Part shown: positions 42,497 to 49,863 of the stretch, in pieces
Numbering within the stretch: the first letter of the stretch is position 1
Layout of the letters: the number at the start of each line of letters is the position of its first letter
Assembly (NCBI GenBank): GCA_002704825.1
Contig: PAIY01000089.1
Coordinates: 1-49,863, forward strand
Length of the DNA: 49,863 nucleotides
Source: Phycisphaeraceae bacterium
GTDB lineage: Bacteria > Planctomycetota > Phycisphaerae > Phycisphaerales > Phycisphaeraceae
Direction of reading: 5' to 3'
The notes under the pieces: model-generated
The model's input: only the letters and a program-made list of their open reading frames with translations
The model's database searches: none
What the model was told of the DNA's origin: nothing
Made by a program: the position numbers and the translations under genes

Positions 42497-43231
42497 ATGA
42501 AGGGTGTGATTCTTGCTGGTGGTTTGGGTTCACGTCTGCGTCCGTTGACCAGTGTGACCAACAAGCATTTGCTTCCGGTTTACGACAAGCCGATGATTTA
42601 TTATCCCATCGAATGCCTGGTCAATGCCGGCATCAAGGAAATTCTCATTGTCACCGGCGGTGAACATGCTGGCGACTTTCTCAAACTTCTGAAAAACGGC
42701 AAGGAACTGGGGGTCAACCATCTTGAATATGCCTATCAGGAAGGTGAAGGCGGTATTGCCGACGCACTGAGATTGGCTGAAGACTTTGCTGACGGTGACA
42801 AAATCTGTGTCATCCTCGGCGACAACATTATCGAAAAGAATATCCGTAAAGCAGCAGGCGAGTTCTTCACCCAGAAGTCCGGCGCCAAGGTTCTGCTCAA
42901 GGAAGTCGAAGACCCCCAGCGTTTTGGTGTGGTGGCTTTGGATGAGAATCAGAAAGTCATCGACATCATCGAGAAACCCGCAGACCCGCCGAGCAATCTC
43001 GCGGTGACCGGGATTTATTTCTATGACGCGGATGTCTTTGACATGTGTAACTCACTGGAGCCTTCAGCACGTGGTGAGTTGGAAATCACCGATGTCAACA
43101 ACTTCTATCTCAAACGCGGCGACCTGAGTTATGAAATTCTCGAGGGTTGGTGGACGGACGCGGGGACCTTTGAGTCCTTGCACCGGGCCTCGAAGTATGT
43201 CGCTGAGAGTGGCGCGAATCACGCGGATTGA
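42497..43231 (+). CDS. rmlA: Glucose-1-phosphate thymidylyltransferase-like nucleotidyltransferase
   Basis: A 244-residue sugar-nucleotide pyrophosphorylase that makes dTDP-glucose from glucose 1-phosphate and dTTP, the first step to dTDP-rhamnose. Visible are the nucleotide loop 'GVILAGGLGSRLRPLT', 'NKHLLPVYDKPMIYYPIE', the metal Asp region 'ICVILGDNII', 'KVLLKEVEDPQRFGVVALDE', 'IIEKPADPPSNLAVTGIYFYD' and 'WWTDAGTFESLHRAS'. It is shorter than the ~290-residue RmlA of enterics, like the short forms. AAAGGGG precedes the ATG. Its 3' 122 bp overlap antisense with a membrane-protein gene. The rest of the pathway lies 4 kb downstream. Confidence 0.88.
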   Translation: MKGVILAGGLGSRLRPLTSVTNKHLLPVYDKPMIYYPIECLVNAGIKEILIVTGGEHAGDFLKLLKNGKELGVNHLEYAYQEGEGGIADALRLAEDFADGDKICVILGDNIIEKNIRKAAGEFFTQKSGAKVLLKEVEDPQRFGVVALDENQKVIDIIEKPADPPSNLAVTGIYFYDADVFDMCNSLEPSARGELEITDVNNFYLKRGDLSYEILEGWWTDAGTFESLHRASKYVAESGANHAD

Positions 43232-43823
43232 CCCGTGAAAACAGGGCGTTTCGTGATGCGATCATCGCTTTGACACCACCGGCGAAGGTGACCGCTGCAC
43301 CGATAAACCACATCAGGCTGATCAACATCACCGGGCCGATGTGATGGTACATGATCCGGTCAATGGCATGCAGTGAGATCAACGGCAGGCAGAATAAACT
43401 CAAACTTGCCAACGTCCCACCGACCGCCAGAATCACCGGCAGGCCGCGCTTGCGGACCATGTAAAACGCTGTGGAGTAAATCGCAATCATCGGGATCGCA
43501 ACGACAACGAATGCCATCGCCTGTAACTGGCGACGGTTTTCGTACATATCCATATCGCGAATCACACTGCGCAGCACTTCGCCTGCATCAAAGCGCATAC
43601 TCGTTTGCAACTCAATGAGCATCGCCAACTGCGCAACGAGTAACCCAATCCAAAGCCCCATACTGTGGCCAGGATCGCGTCGTTGACGTCGTAAGAAACA
43701 CAGATAGACAACCAGCCCGCACAGACCTGAGGTCAAGGCGAAACTCACTGTCCCCAGCAATCGCGTGGGATTCCAGTCATTGGCGTAGGCCAATGTGAAA
43801 ACAAGTTGATTCATTGCAGACAT
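43110..43823 (-). CDS. Five-helix membrane protein overlapping rmlA antisense
   Basis: A 237-residue protein with about five hydrophobic helices (near 20-43, 55-73, 104-125, 129-150, 160-182). It ends in a highly basic Arg/Ser/Pro tail of about 40 residues that is encoded entirely antisense to the rmlA 3' end. ATG 43823 has GGAGGGAG about 7 nt upstream. No family recognised. The membrane part is a real-looking ORF outside rmlA, but the tail has low-complexity composition expected of an antisense frame, so the stop may simply have drifted into rmlA. It is divergent from the ligase-like gene, with 258 nt between. Confidence 0.65.
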   Translation of the reverse strand: MSAMNQLVFTLAYANDWNPTRLLGTVSFALTSGLCGLVVYLCFLRRQRRDPGHSMGLWIGLLVAQLAMLIELQTSMRFDAGEVLRSVIRDMDMYENRRQLQAMAFVVVAIPMIAIYSTAFYMVRKRGLPVILAVGGTLASLSLFCLPLISLHAIDRIMYHHIGPVMLISLMWFIGAAVTFAGGVKAMIASRNALFSRVNPRDSRHSQRHTSRPGARTQRSPRPSTNPREFHNSGRRV

Positions 43824-44081
43824 TCGCTTTCTCCCTCCGAAGCTGCGTTATCACTGGGATTATGTCCCGGTCGGCGTTTGGGAACAATGTGATGTGATGC
43901 CCGCAAGGCCATTTTCCTGCCCCTCAGTCCGCATAACCGCGCCAGGCTGAATCACTGGCCAAAGATTCTGCTTTTGAGATTTGCTAAACGCGGCATTTAT
44001 TCAGGCATGTGGTAGCAGTTGATGTGAGTGACTGGTGCGCGCTGCGTGCATCTGGAATCGAGAGTCTGACGGAGAGACGTG

Positions 44082-45476
44082 ATGATTTTGATCATCTTCG
44101 GCCTGGCCATGCTGCTGGGCGTCATCCTGTTTTTTGTCCTGCCCCCGCGCCGTGCTGCGATGGTGTGTTTGATTGGTGGATGGTGTTTGTTGCCGACCGC
44201 CAATTTCGTGGTGCCGGACATTCATGACCCGACAATCGCACAGGCCGATGAGTTCACCGTGGCAGCAACCACCGGGATCGGCACCGCGCTCATTGGTCCG
44301 TATTGGCTCACGCGTTCGACCGTGATTGGCGCAACCGTCCTGATTGGTATGCTGCTTGCCGACTTCAAATCACTACGTCGACTCAAGCCAAAATGGTTCG
44401 ATATTCCCATGGCCATCTGGTGCATCGCGCCGTTGTTCTCCGGCTTGTTCAATCAACTGACCATCGAGCAAACCCTGCTGAATCTCAGTTATCATATGAT
44501 TGCATGGGGCGGACCTTATATCGCAGGCCGACTCTACTTCTCTGACATCAAGCCGATGCGCGAATTGGGCGTTGCCCTGGTGATCGCTGGACTGGTCTAT
44601 GCGCCCTTGTGTGTCCTTGAAGGCGTGTTTGGTCCCTTGTTTTACGAGCTTTTGTACCAATATCACCCGTACTACTTTGACGGTATTGACCGGGCGATCG
44701 GCTACCGGCCGGTTCTCATGCTTGAGCATGGCAGCCAACTGGGAGTCTGGATGCCTGCCATCGCGCTACTGGCATTCTGGATGCATATGTGTCGGGCGCT
44801 ACCCAAACTCCTGTTTGTCCCGTCGCATGTCGCCGTGCTGATTCTCGTCTTCTCATCGCTGTTTACCCAATCATTGGGTGGCATCGGTTTGATGATACTC
44901 GGCATGGTTGGCTTTGCCTTGATCAAACGGGGAGTCCAGATTCCCAAACCCGTCTGGGCAGCTGGCGTCATCTGCATCGTCGGAATCGGTGTCTTCGTTG
45001 CTGGCGGTGATCAAGTCGTTGGCAAAGTCATCGGCCAGGGAACCGTCAATAAACTCAAGGATGTCTCACGCCTGCGATCGCTTGGCTGGCGCGTCAATGC
45101 CATGACCCGTGGCATGGAACCTGCGTTAAAACAACCGGTACTGGGACTGGGCCAATGGGATTGGTGGCAGCTCAATGAAGAATCCAAACGGCCGGTCTGG
45201 AACCTGTTTTTACAGGGGATGGGTGAGCATGGCCTGTTCGCAGCTTTCGCGTTGCTGGCGGTCTTCGTCATCCCGCTTTGGCAATTCGTCACCGGATGCC
45301 CCGTCAAACTCTGGTCGGATGTGAATCTGGGTGTCATCGCTGCGCTGGCGGTGTTCCTGCTCGTTCACCTCATCGACAGCATGCTTAACCCAACGTTCTC
45401 AACCAGTCTGATCTGTGTGGCAGGCGGTCTTAACACCATCGGCCCATTCCTCAAACGGGCGCTTAAATCCGCATAG
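44082..45476 (+). CDS. O-antigen ligase/polymerase-like membrane protein
   Basis: A 464-residue protein with about eleven transmembrane helices and the Wzy/WaaL architecture: a large extracytoplasmic loop (roughly 330-390) holding 'WRVNAMTRGMEPALKQPVLGLGQWDW' and 'NLFLQGMGEHGLFAAF', the short signature seen in O-antigen ligase family proteins. It should join or polymerise undecaprenyl-linked sugars outside the inner membrane. GGAG lies 7 nt before ATG 44082; GTG 44079 is the alternative. It sits between rmlA and the other rml genes, supporting a role in a surface polysaccharide. Confidence 0.83.
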   Translation: MILIIFGLAMLLGVILFFVLPPRRAAMVCLIGGWCLLPTANFVVPDIHDPTIAQADEFTVAATTGIGTALIGPYWLTRSTVIGATVLIGMLLADFKSLRRLKPKWFDIPMAIWCIAPLFSGLFNQLTIEQTLLNLSYHMIAWGGPYIAGRLYFSDIKPMRELGVALVIAGLVYAPLCVLEGVFGPLFYELLYQYHPYYFDGIDRAIGYRPVLMLEHGSQLGVWMPAIALLAFWMHMCRALPKLLFVPSHVAVLILVFSSLFTQSLGGIGLMILGMVGFALIKRGVQIPKPVWAAGVICIVGIGVFVAGGDQVVGKVIGQGTVNKLKDVSRLRSLGWRVNAMTRGMEPALKQPVLGLGQWDWWQLNEESKRPVWNLFLQGMGEHGLFAAFALLAVFVIPLWQFVTGCPVKLWSDVNLGVIAALAVFLLVHLIDSMLNPTFSTSLICVAGGLNTIGPFLKRALKSA

Positions 45477-45586
45477 CTGACACAATCGTTTCAGACTTGA
45501 AAGCTGGAGAAAAAAAGACCTCCCCTTATTGGCGACACCGCAAAGCCAAGGTAGAAAAAAGAGTCGAAATCCCGGAGAAAAACACG

Positions 45587-47245
45587 ATGTCCCGCATCCA
45601 TGTTCCAATCAATCATCAGCGTCTGTTGACCACAAACCCGGTCATATGGCTGTTGGTATGGACATGCTTGATGTCGCTGACCTTGATGTCCAATCCGGTG
45701 AACGCTCAGGATCGCGATACCTTCCGACCCTTCAGCTTTGTGTTGCTCGGTGATCCGCAGATCGGTTATGGCAACGGCATGGCGCATGGCAGTTATCAAC
45801 GCTTTGTCGATCAGGCCAAAGTGCTCAACGCCTTACCCAGTGACTTTATCATCATGCCCGGTGACATGGTGCATTCGAACAACCCCTATCAGTGGAAATT
45901 GTTCATGCAGGGCGTCAAGCAATATGACCGCCAACTCTTCCTGATTCCCGGCAATCATGATGTCGAATCCCTGGTTGATCTGCAGCGGTATCGTGATCGC
46001 TTTGGTGCGGACTACTATGACTTTGTAGTGCATAATTGTGCCTTTGTCATGATTAATTCCGAGACCGCCAGAGATGATGCGATCGACCGCGATGAACATA
46101 TCGCGCATTGGAATTGGCTTGAAAAGACACTGGAAGAACACCATCTTGCAAACCGTCGCCACATTTTTCTGGTGATGCATCGACCGCTGTATCGCTATCA
46201 GGCGGACGAGAAAACCGAATATGAAAACTGGCCCCGTGGTACGCGGGACAAGATGCTCAAACTCATGGACAAGTACAACGTCTCAGCGGTTCTTGCAGGT
46301 CACCTGCATCAAACCCGTGAATGGGACATGCAGGACACCGATGCCAAGTCCTACACCGTCGGGGGCACGTCCAGGCTCTGGGATGAAAAAGGCCACGGCT
46401 GTCGCGTCTTTCACGTCAATGCAACCGGGATCACGCAGGAGTATCAGGTTTTTGAGCCGACATGGCCCAAGCGTTGGCATTTTGTAGGTGTGATGGGTTA
46501 TGTCCCGGCAATTTTCAAAAATGACATCATGCTTTATGGCGTGATGCTGCTTTATGCCGTTGCGACTTTGCTCAGTGTCCGCACATGGCGTCATTGGGCC
46601 AAAGCAAAGTTCCGTGGACCCAAACGTTTCTGGGGGGTGGCTTCCGGGATCATGTTGCTGCTGACGCTGAATGTAATTTTCTCACTCAATGATTTGGCCA
46701 TGATCTTCGGCGCCCGGTTTGATTATCTGCCTGGGATGGCTGATGGTTTAAAGACGATTCCTTTGGCCATCATCGGCCTGCTGGTGATCGTGTCACTTGG
46801 ATCTGCGGTCGTCTATTTCAGGCAGATGCATCGTGTTCGTTTTGGTTACCTTGCCTTGGCTGCGATCACTGTTGGTATCAGTCAGGCCATGTTGAGCTTC
46901 TCGACTTATGAACCGTGGTTAAGCTGGATGGACACGCCGTATTGGCTGATGTCTCATGCTGGCGTCTGTCTGATCGTCTGCCTGATGGCGAAATTGAGCA
47001 GCAATCGCGCGACTCAAAATAGCCAGGTCTCTGCTACAATGAGACGACCAAGGCAGATTCAACATACAACCCAACCCACGCGCCCGACACCACCTCGGCC
47101 GCGACCCAAGCCGGCGGCAAAACCGCAGGTGACGCAAACGCGACGTGAGCCCGTTTCACGTCCCACACCCACAGCCACCACGCAGCCCACGCAGGTGTCT
47201 GACGCCTTTATGGCTGCAATGATTCGTTCAGGGAGACGCAAGTGA
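45587..47245 (+). CDS. Membrane-linked calcineurin-like metallophosphoesterase
   Basis: About 552 residues: a signal or anchor near 18-45, an extracytoplasmic metallophosphoesterase domain (about 50-275), then about five membrane helices and a long Pro/Thr/Arg/Gln tail. Metal-site motifs: 'LLGDPQIGYG' (DPQ where many have DxH), 'IMPGDMVHSNN', 'LIPGNHD', 'LVMHRPLYR' and 'VLAGHLHQTREW'. ATG 45587 has GGAG about 10 nt upstream; the frame is open from 45497. Its stop overlaps the next start as GTGA, so it is coupled with the dTDP-sugar genes. Substrate unknown; a lipid-linked sugar phosphate would fit the location. Confidence 0.85.
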   Translation: MSRIHVPINHQRLLTTNPVIWLLVWTCLMSLTLMSNPVNAQDRDTFRPFSFVLLGDPQIGYGNGMAHGSYQRFVDQAKVLNALPSDFIIMPGDMVHSNNPYQWKLFMQGVKQYDRQLFLIPGNHDVESLVDLQRYRDRFGADYYDFVVHNCAFVMINSETARDDAIDRDEHIAHWNWLEKTLEEHHLANRRHIFLVMHRPLYRYQADEKTEYENWPRGTRDKMLKLMDKYNVSAVLAGHLHQTREWDMQDTDAKSYTVGGTSRLWDEKGHGCRVFHVNATGITQEYQVFEPTWPKRWHFVGVMGYVPAIFKNDIMLYGVMLLYAVATLLSVRTWRHWAKAKFRGPKRFWGVASGIMLLLTLNVIFSLNDLAMIFGARFDYLPGMADGLKTIPLAIIGLLVIVSLGSAVVYFRQMHRVRFGYLALAAITVGISQAMLSFSTYEPWLSWMDTPYWLMSHAGVCLIVCLMAKLSSNRATQNSQVSATMRRPRQIQHTTQPTRPTPPRPRPKPAAKPQVTQTRREPVSRPTPTATTQPTQVSDAFMAAMIRSGRRK

Positions 47246-47736
47246 AAATCATCAAACCCACCATCATCCGAGACAAATCGCTGGCCGAAGCGCACGAACA
47301 TGCCAAGGCCAACAACGAGCCGGTGTTCGTGCCCATGTCCGTCTTTGCCGATGATCGTGGCTGGTCGCATATGAACCTGATGCAAGGTGTACTCGGCCCC
47401 GAAGGTCAGATCAATATCTCACAGGTCTACCCCGGCACCATCAAAGCCTGGCATCGCCACAAACTTCAAACCGACTTCTGGATGTGTCCGGTGGGGCATA
47501 TCAAGGTCGGTATCTTCCGCGATGATTTCGCCGCATGGCAATTGGTCGTCGGTGAAAAGAACCCGGGCATCATGATCATCCCGCCAACCCTTTGGCATGG
47601 AGTGGCAACCGTTGGCCCGGAATCCGCGTTGATGATTTATTATGTCACCCACGCCTACAACATCGCCAATCCTGATGAAGAACGCCGAACCTATGACAGT
47701 GTCGAAGGGTTTCACTGGGAGGTGGAACACAAATGA
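47242..47736 (+). CDS. dTDP-4-dehydrorhamnose 3,5-epimerase-like cupin
   Basis: A 164-residue RmlC-family cupin, probably the 3,5-epimerase of dTDP-rhamnose synthesis. 'GTIKAWHRHK' carries H71 at the position of the catalytic His, and the C-terminal 'YYVTHAYNIANPDEERRTYD' matches the Y...YxPxxE...D of the family. It is short (RmlC is about 180) and its His motif differs from the usual GxxRGLHxQ, so a variant 3,5- or 3-epimerase is possible. The start is GTG 47242, overlapping the metallophosphoesterase stop by 4 nt; its own stop overlaps rmlD by 4 nt. Context supports the epimerase role. Confidence 0.8.
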   Translation: MKIIKPTIIRDKSLAEAHEHAKANNEPVFVPMSVFADDRGWSHMNLMQGVLGPEGQINISQVYPGTIKAWHRHKLQTDFWMCPVGHIKVGIFRDDFAAWQLVVGEKNPGIMIIPPTLWHGVATVGPESALMIYYVTHAYNIANPDEERRTYDSVEGFHWEVEHK

Positions 47737-48608
47737 GCGTTGACTTCCCGCAACCCATTTTGCTTATCGGTGCCGATGGCATGCTCGGGACGGCCTGGTG
47801 TGCGGTCCTTGATGAAATGCAGGTCGATTACCGCTGCCCGAAACTTGCTGAGTTTGATCTGACCGACGAAGAAAGTATCAACCGCCAGGTCACCGATGAG
47901 ATACAACTCGTCATCAACTGTGCAGCTTACACAGCCGTCGACAAGGCGGAAGAAGAGGAAGAACTTGCCACCGTCATCAACGGTGAAGGTGTTGGCAAAC
48001 TCGCGGATCGCTGCAAGCAGGTCAGCGCCAAGCTCGTGCATTACTCCACGGACTATGTCTTCCCCGGAGATGCGGATACACCGTATTCTCCCAGTGAAAA
48101 GCGTGATCCGTGTAACGCCTATGGTCGCAGTAAAGCGGTTGGCGAAGAACTCATCGAGCAGTCAGGCTGCCATCATCTGGTGATCCGAACCAGTTGGCTT
48201 TATGCACCGTGGGCCAACAACTTTGTTTTGACCATCGCCAGGCTTGCAACCGAGCGTGATGAACTTTCGGTGGTGGATGACCAGTTTGGTCGTCCCACCA
48301 GTGCACAGCATTTGGCACAGGTTTCCGTGGACCTGATTTTTGCGGGTGCTTCAGGCTTTTATCATGTCACGGATGGGGGACAGTGCAACTGGTTTGAGTT
48401 TGCTCAGCAGATTGTCAAACTCACCGGCGCTGAATGCATGGTCAAACCCTGTGACTCCTCACAATTCCCACGTCCGGCGGTGCGGCCGGCATACAGTGTG
48501 CTGGACATCACAAGCACTGAAAAAATCGTTGGCGAATTAACCCATTGGAAAGACAACCTTGCTGCTGTCATTGCTCAGCATCAAAAGAAAGAGACGATCT
48601 GCTCATGA
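47733..48608 (+). CDS. rmlD: dTDP-4-dehydrorhamnose reductase
   Basis: A 291-residue short-chain dehydrogenase/reductase that performs the last step to dTDP-L-rhamnose using NAD(P)H. Nucleotide motif 'ILLIGADGMLGTAW' (residues 9-22), 'VINCAAYTAVDKAEEE', 'YSTDYVFPGD' and the catalytic 'YGRSKAVGEEL' (YxxxK) are all present, as is 'VIRTSWLYAPWANNFV'. The start ATG overlaps the rmlC-like stop (ATGA) and its stop overlaps rmlB (ATGA), so translation is coupled along the chain. Confidence 0.94.
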   Translation: MSVDFPQPILLIGADGMLGTAWCAVLDEMQVDYRCPKLAEFDLTDEESINRQVTDEIQLVINCAAYTAVDKAEEEEELATVINGEGVGKLADRCKQVSAKLVHYSTDYVFPGDADTPYSPSEKRDPCNAYGRSKAVGEELIEQSGCHHLVIRTSWLYAPWANNFVLTIARLATERDELSVVDDQFGRPTSAQHLAQVSVDLIFAGASGFYHVTDGGQCNWFEFAQQIVKLTGAECMVKPCDSSQFPRPAVRPAYSVLDITSTEKIVGELTHWKDNLAAVIAQHQKKETICS

Positions 48609-49633
48609 GCATTCAATCCATTCTCGTAACGGGTGGCTGTGGTTTCATTGGTTCGAACTTCGTGCGTTTTGTGCTCCAAAACCGCGATGTGATCAAGATC
48701 ACCAACCTCGATTCGCTGACTTACTCGGGCAATCCTGAAAACCTGGCGGACATCCAGAACGACAGCCGTTACAGCTTTGTTCATGGTGATATTCGTGATG
48801 AAGCTTTGGTTGCCAAGCTGGTTGCCGAGTGTGATGCGGTGGTTCACTTTGCTGCTGAGAGTCACGTGGACCGTTCGATTCTCGACTCCAAGCCGTTCAT
48901 TGAGTCCAACGTGCTGGGCACGCAGATTCTGCTTGATGCCGCACGCAAACAGTGGGGTAGTGAACGGGGCCGGTTTATTCATGTGAGTACCGATGAAGTC
49001 TATGGCGACTTGCCGTTGGACAAACCGGAGTTGCTGTTTACCGAGTCCACGCCGCTCAATCCGCATTCACCTTATTCGTCTTCCAAGGCATCCAGTGACC
49101 TGCTGGTGATGGCTGCGCATCACACGTTTGGTTTAAACGTCAACATCACGCGCTGCTCCAACAACTTTGGGCCTTACCAGTTCCCTGAGAAGGTTATCCC
49201 GCTGTTTGTTACCAACCTCATCGAAGGCAAGAAAGTTCCGCTTTACGGTGATGGTCGCAACGTCCGCGACTGGTTGCATGTTGATGATCACTGTGAAGCG
49301 ATTCTCACCGTGCTCGAGAAAGGCACACCCGGTGAAGTCTACAACATCGGCGGCAATAACGAACGCTCCAACCTTGAACTGACGCACATGATTCTTGAAG
49401 CGATGGGTAAAGGCAAAGACATGATCCAGCCGGTGACCGATCGTCTGGGGCATGACCGCCGTTATGCCATCGACCCGACCAAGATCAAAACGCAATTGGG
49501 TTGGCAACCGACCCGCAGCGCCTGGCCGCAGGCGTTGGAAGCTACGGTCAAGTGGTATGTGGATCATGCCGGTTGGTGGCAGCGCGTCAAGAGTGGTGCG
49601 TACCGCGAGTACTATCAGAAGCAGTATGGTTGA
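48605..49633 (+). CDS. rmlB: dTDP-glucose 4,6-dehydratase
   Basis: A 342-residue NAD+-dependent extended SDR that converts dTDP-glucose to dTDP-4-keto-6-deoxyglucose. 'ILVTGGCGFIGSNFV' is the NAD motif (GxxGxxG at 10-16); catalytic T129-D130-E131 lies in 'HVSTDEVYGD' and Y157/K161 in 'YSSSKASSD'. Substrate-side 'TRCSNNFGPYQFPEKVIP' and 'RNVRDWLHVDDHCEA' are typical of RmlB. ATG 48605 overlaps the rmlD stop by 4 nt and fixes the start. It is the last gene of the coupled chain. Confidence 0.96.
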   Translation: MSIQSILVTGGCGFIGSNFVRFVLQNRDVIKITNLDSLTYSGNPENLADIQNDSRYSFVHGDIRDEALVAKLVAECDAVVHFAAESHVDRSILDSKPFIESNVLGTQILLDAARKQWGSERGRFIHVSTDEVYGDLPLDKPELLFTESTPLNPHSPYSSSKASSDLLVMAAHHTFGLNVNITRCSNNFGPYQFPEKVIPLFVTNLIEGKKVPLYGDGRNVRDWLHVDDHCEAILTVLEKGTPGEVYNIGGNNERSNLELTHMILEAMGKGKDMIQPVTDRLGHDRRYAIDPTKIKTQLGWQPTRSAWPQALEATVKWYVDHAGWWQRVKSGAYREYYQKQYG

Positions 49634-49799
49634 GATCACTGCCGTGTGAATGACGGATTTGTTGTGTCATTGCATGAAGCGTGGTGAAGGTCACATCGCA
49701 AAAAAGCCGTGTTGCTCCTGCCAACCTATTCAATCTTTGCTTTTAGTAGTCTCTTGTTATTGATTTTTGTGTGTGCGGCCACAATGCCATGACTGGATC

Positions 49800-49863
49800 G
49801 TCACTCCCGCGCAGGCGGGAGTCCAGTGAGGCCTGCAAGCGTCAACTGTATGCCACTGGATTC
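49800..49863. repeat. REP-like palindromic element, copy 2, cut by window end
   Basis: The 64 bases visible match the reverse complement of the element at 23261-23343 at 57 positions, starting GTCACTCCCGCG and running through the shared CTGCAAGCGTCAACTG core. It lies in the intergenic space after rmlB, and its far arm is beyond the window. Confidence 0.8.

Overview
The window looks like a chromosomal segment of a planctomycete, most likely of the Phycisphaerae type. The evidence is the DUF1549/DUF1553 plus DUF1501 gene pair, Tat-exported sulfatase, prepilin-type proteins with a C-terminal DG motif, membrane proteins carrying 'YNLR...CPECG' zinc ribbons, xylose-isomerase-like TIM barrels, and an H4MPT-type C1-pathway gene. 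Genes are densely packed on both strands. I saw no rRNA, tRNA, CRISPR array or transposase gene. The taxonomic call is an inference from gene families.

Layout. 1-0.6 kb: start of a CPA1/NhaP-type cation/proton antiporter, interrupted at the window edge. 1.0-5.1 kb: a giant coiled-coil protein built on a roughly 40-residue proline-led repeat, closed by a strong terminator. 5.2-6.2 kb: a hydantoinase/MfnF-like H4MPT-pathway protein. 6.3-13.7 kb: a complete minus-strand chemotaxis operon transcribed cheB - mcp - cheW - cheR - cheA - cheY. 13.9-14.7 kb: PHP-family histidinol-phosphatase-like gene. 14.8-17.8 kb: three-gene operon of a double DUF3467 protein and two paralogous zinc-ribbon membrane proteins. 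18.1-20.6 kb: MASE3-like sensor protein whose kinase core has lost its phospho-accepting histidine, overlapping a receiver protein. 20.7-25.7 kb: sulfatase, aldo/keto reductase, UGT-like glycosyltransferase and MurB.

26-32.5 kb is a carbohydrate-oriented region: sugar isomerase/epimerase-like TIM barrel, SGNH hydrolase with a LacI-type regulator, and divergently a prepilin-like protein followed by a secreted clan-A glycoside hydrolase. 32.6-36.7 kb: DUF1549/1553 protein, DUF1501 protein and a cytochrome b562-like protein, all minus strand. 37-42.3 kb: MscS channel, two tandem small paralogs, DNA polymerase III delta', an anchored OB-fold protein and a FixJ-like regulator. 42.5-49.6 kb: a surface-polysaccharide region with rmlA, a membrane protein overlapping it antisense, an O-antigen-ligase-like protein, a membrane metallophosphoesterase and an rmlC-like/rmlD/rmlB set chained by 4-nt overlaps.

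The most interesting signals are the proline-phased coiled-coil array, the catalytically degenerate histidine kinase with its receiver partner, the DUF3467/zinc-ribbon operon, the b562-like protein linked to the DUF1501/DUF1549 pair, the rmlA antisense overlap, and a palindromic REP-like element present in two inverted copies about 26 kb apart. Start codons were chosen from visible Shine-Dalgarno sequences where possible. All family calls come from reading motifs, not from database searches.
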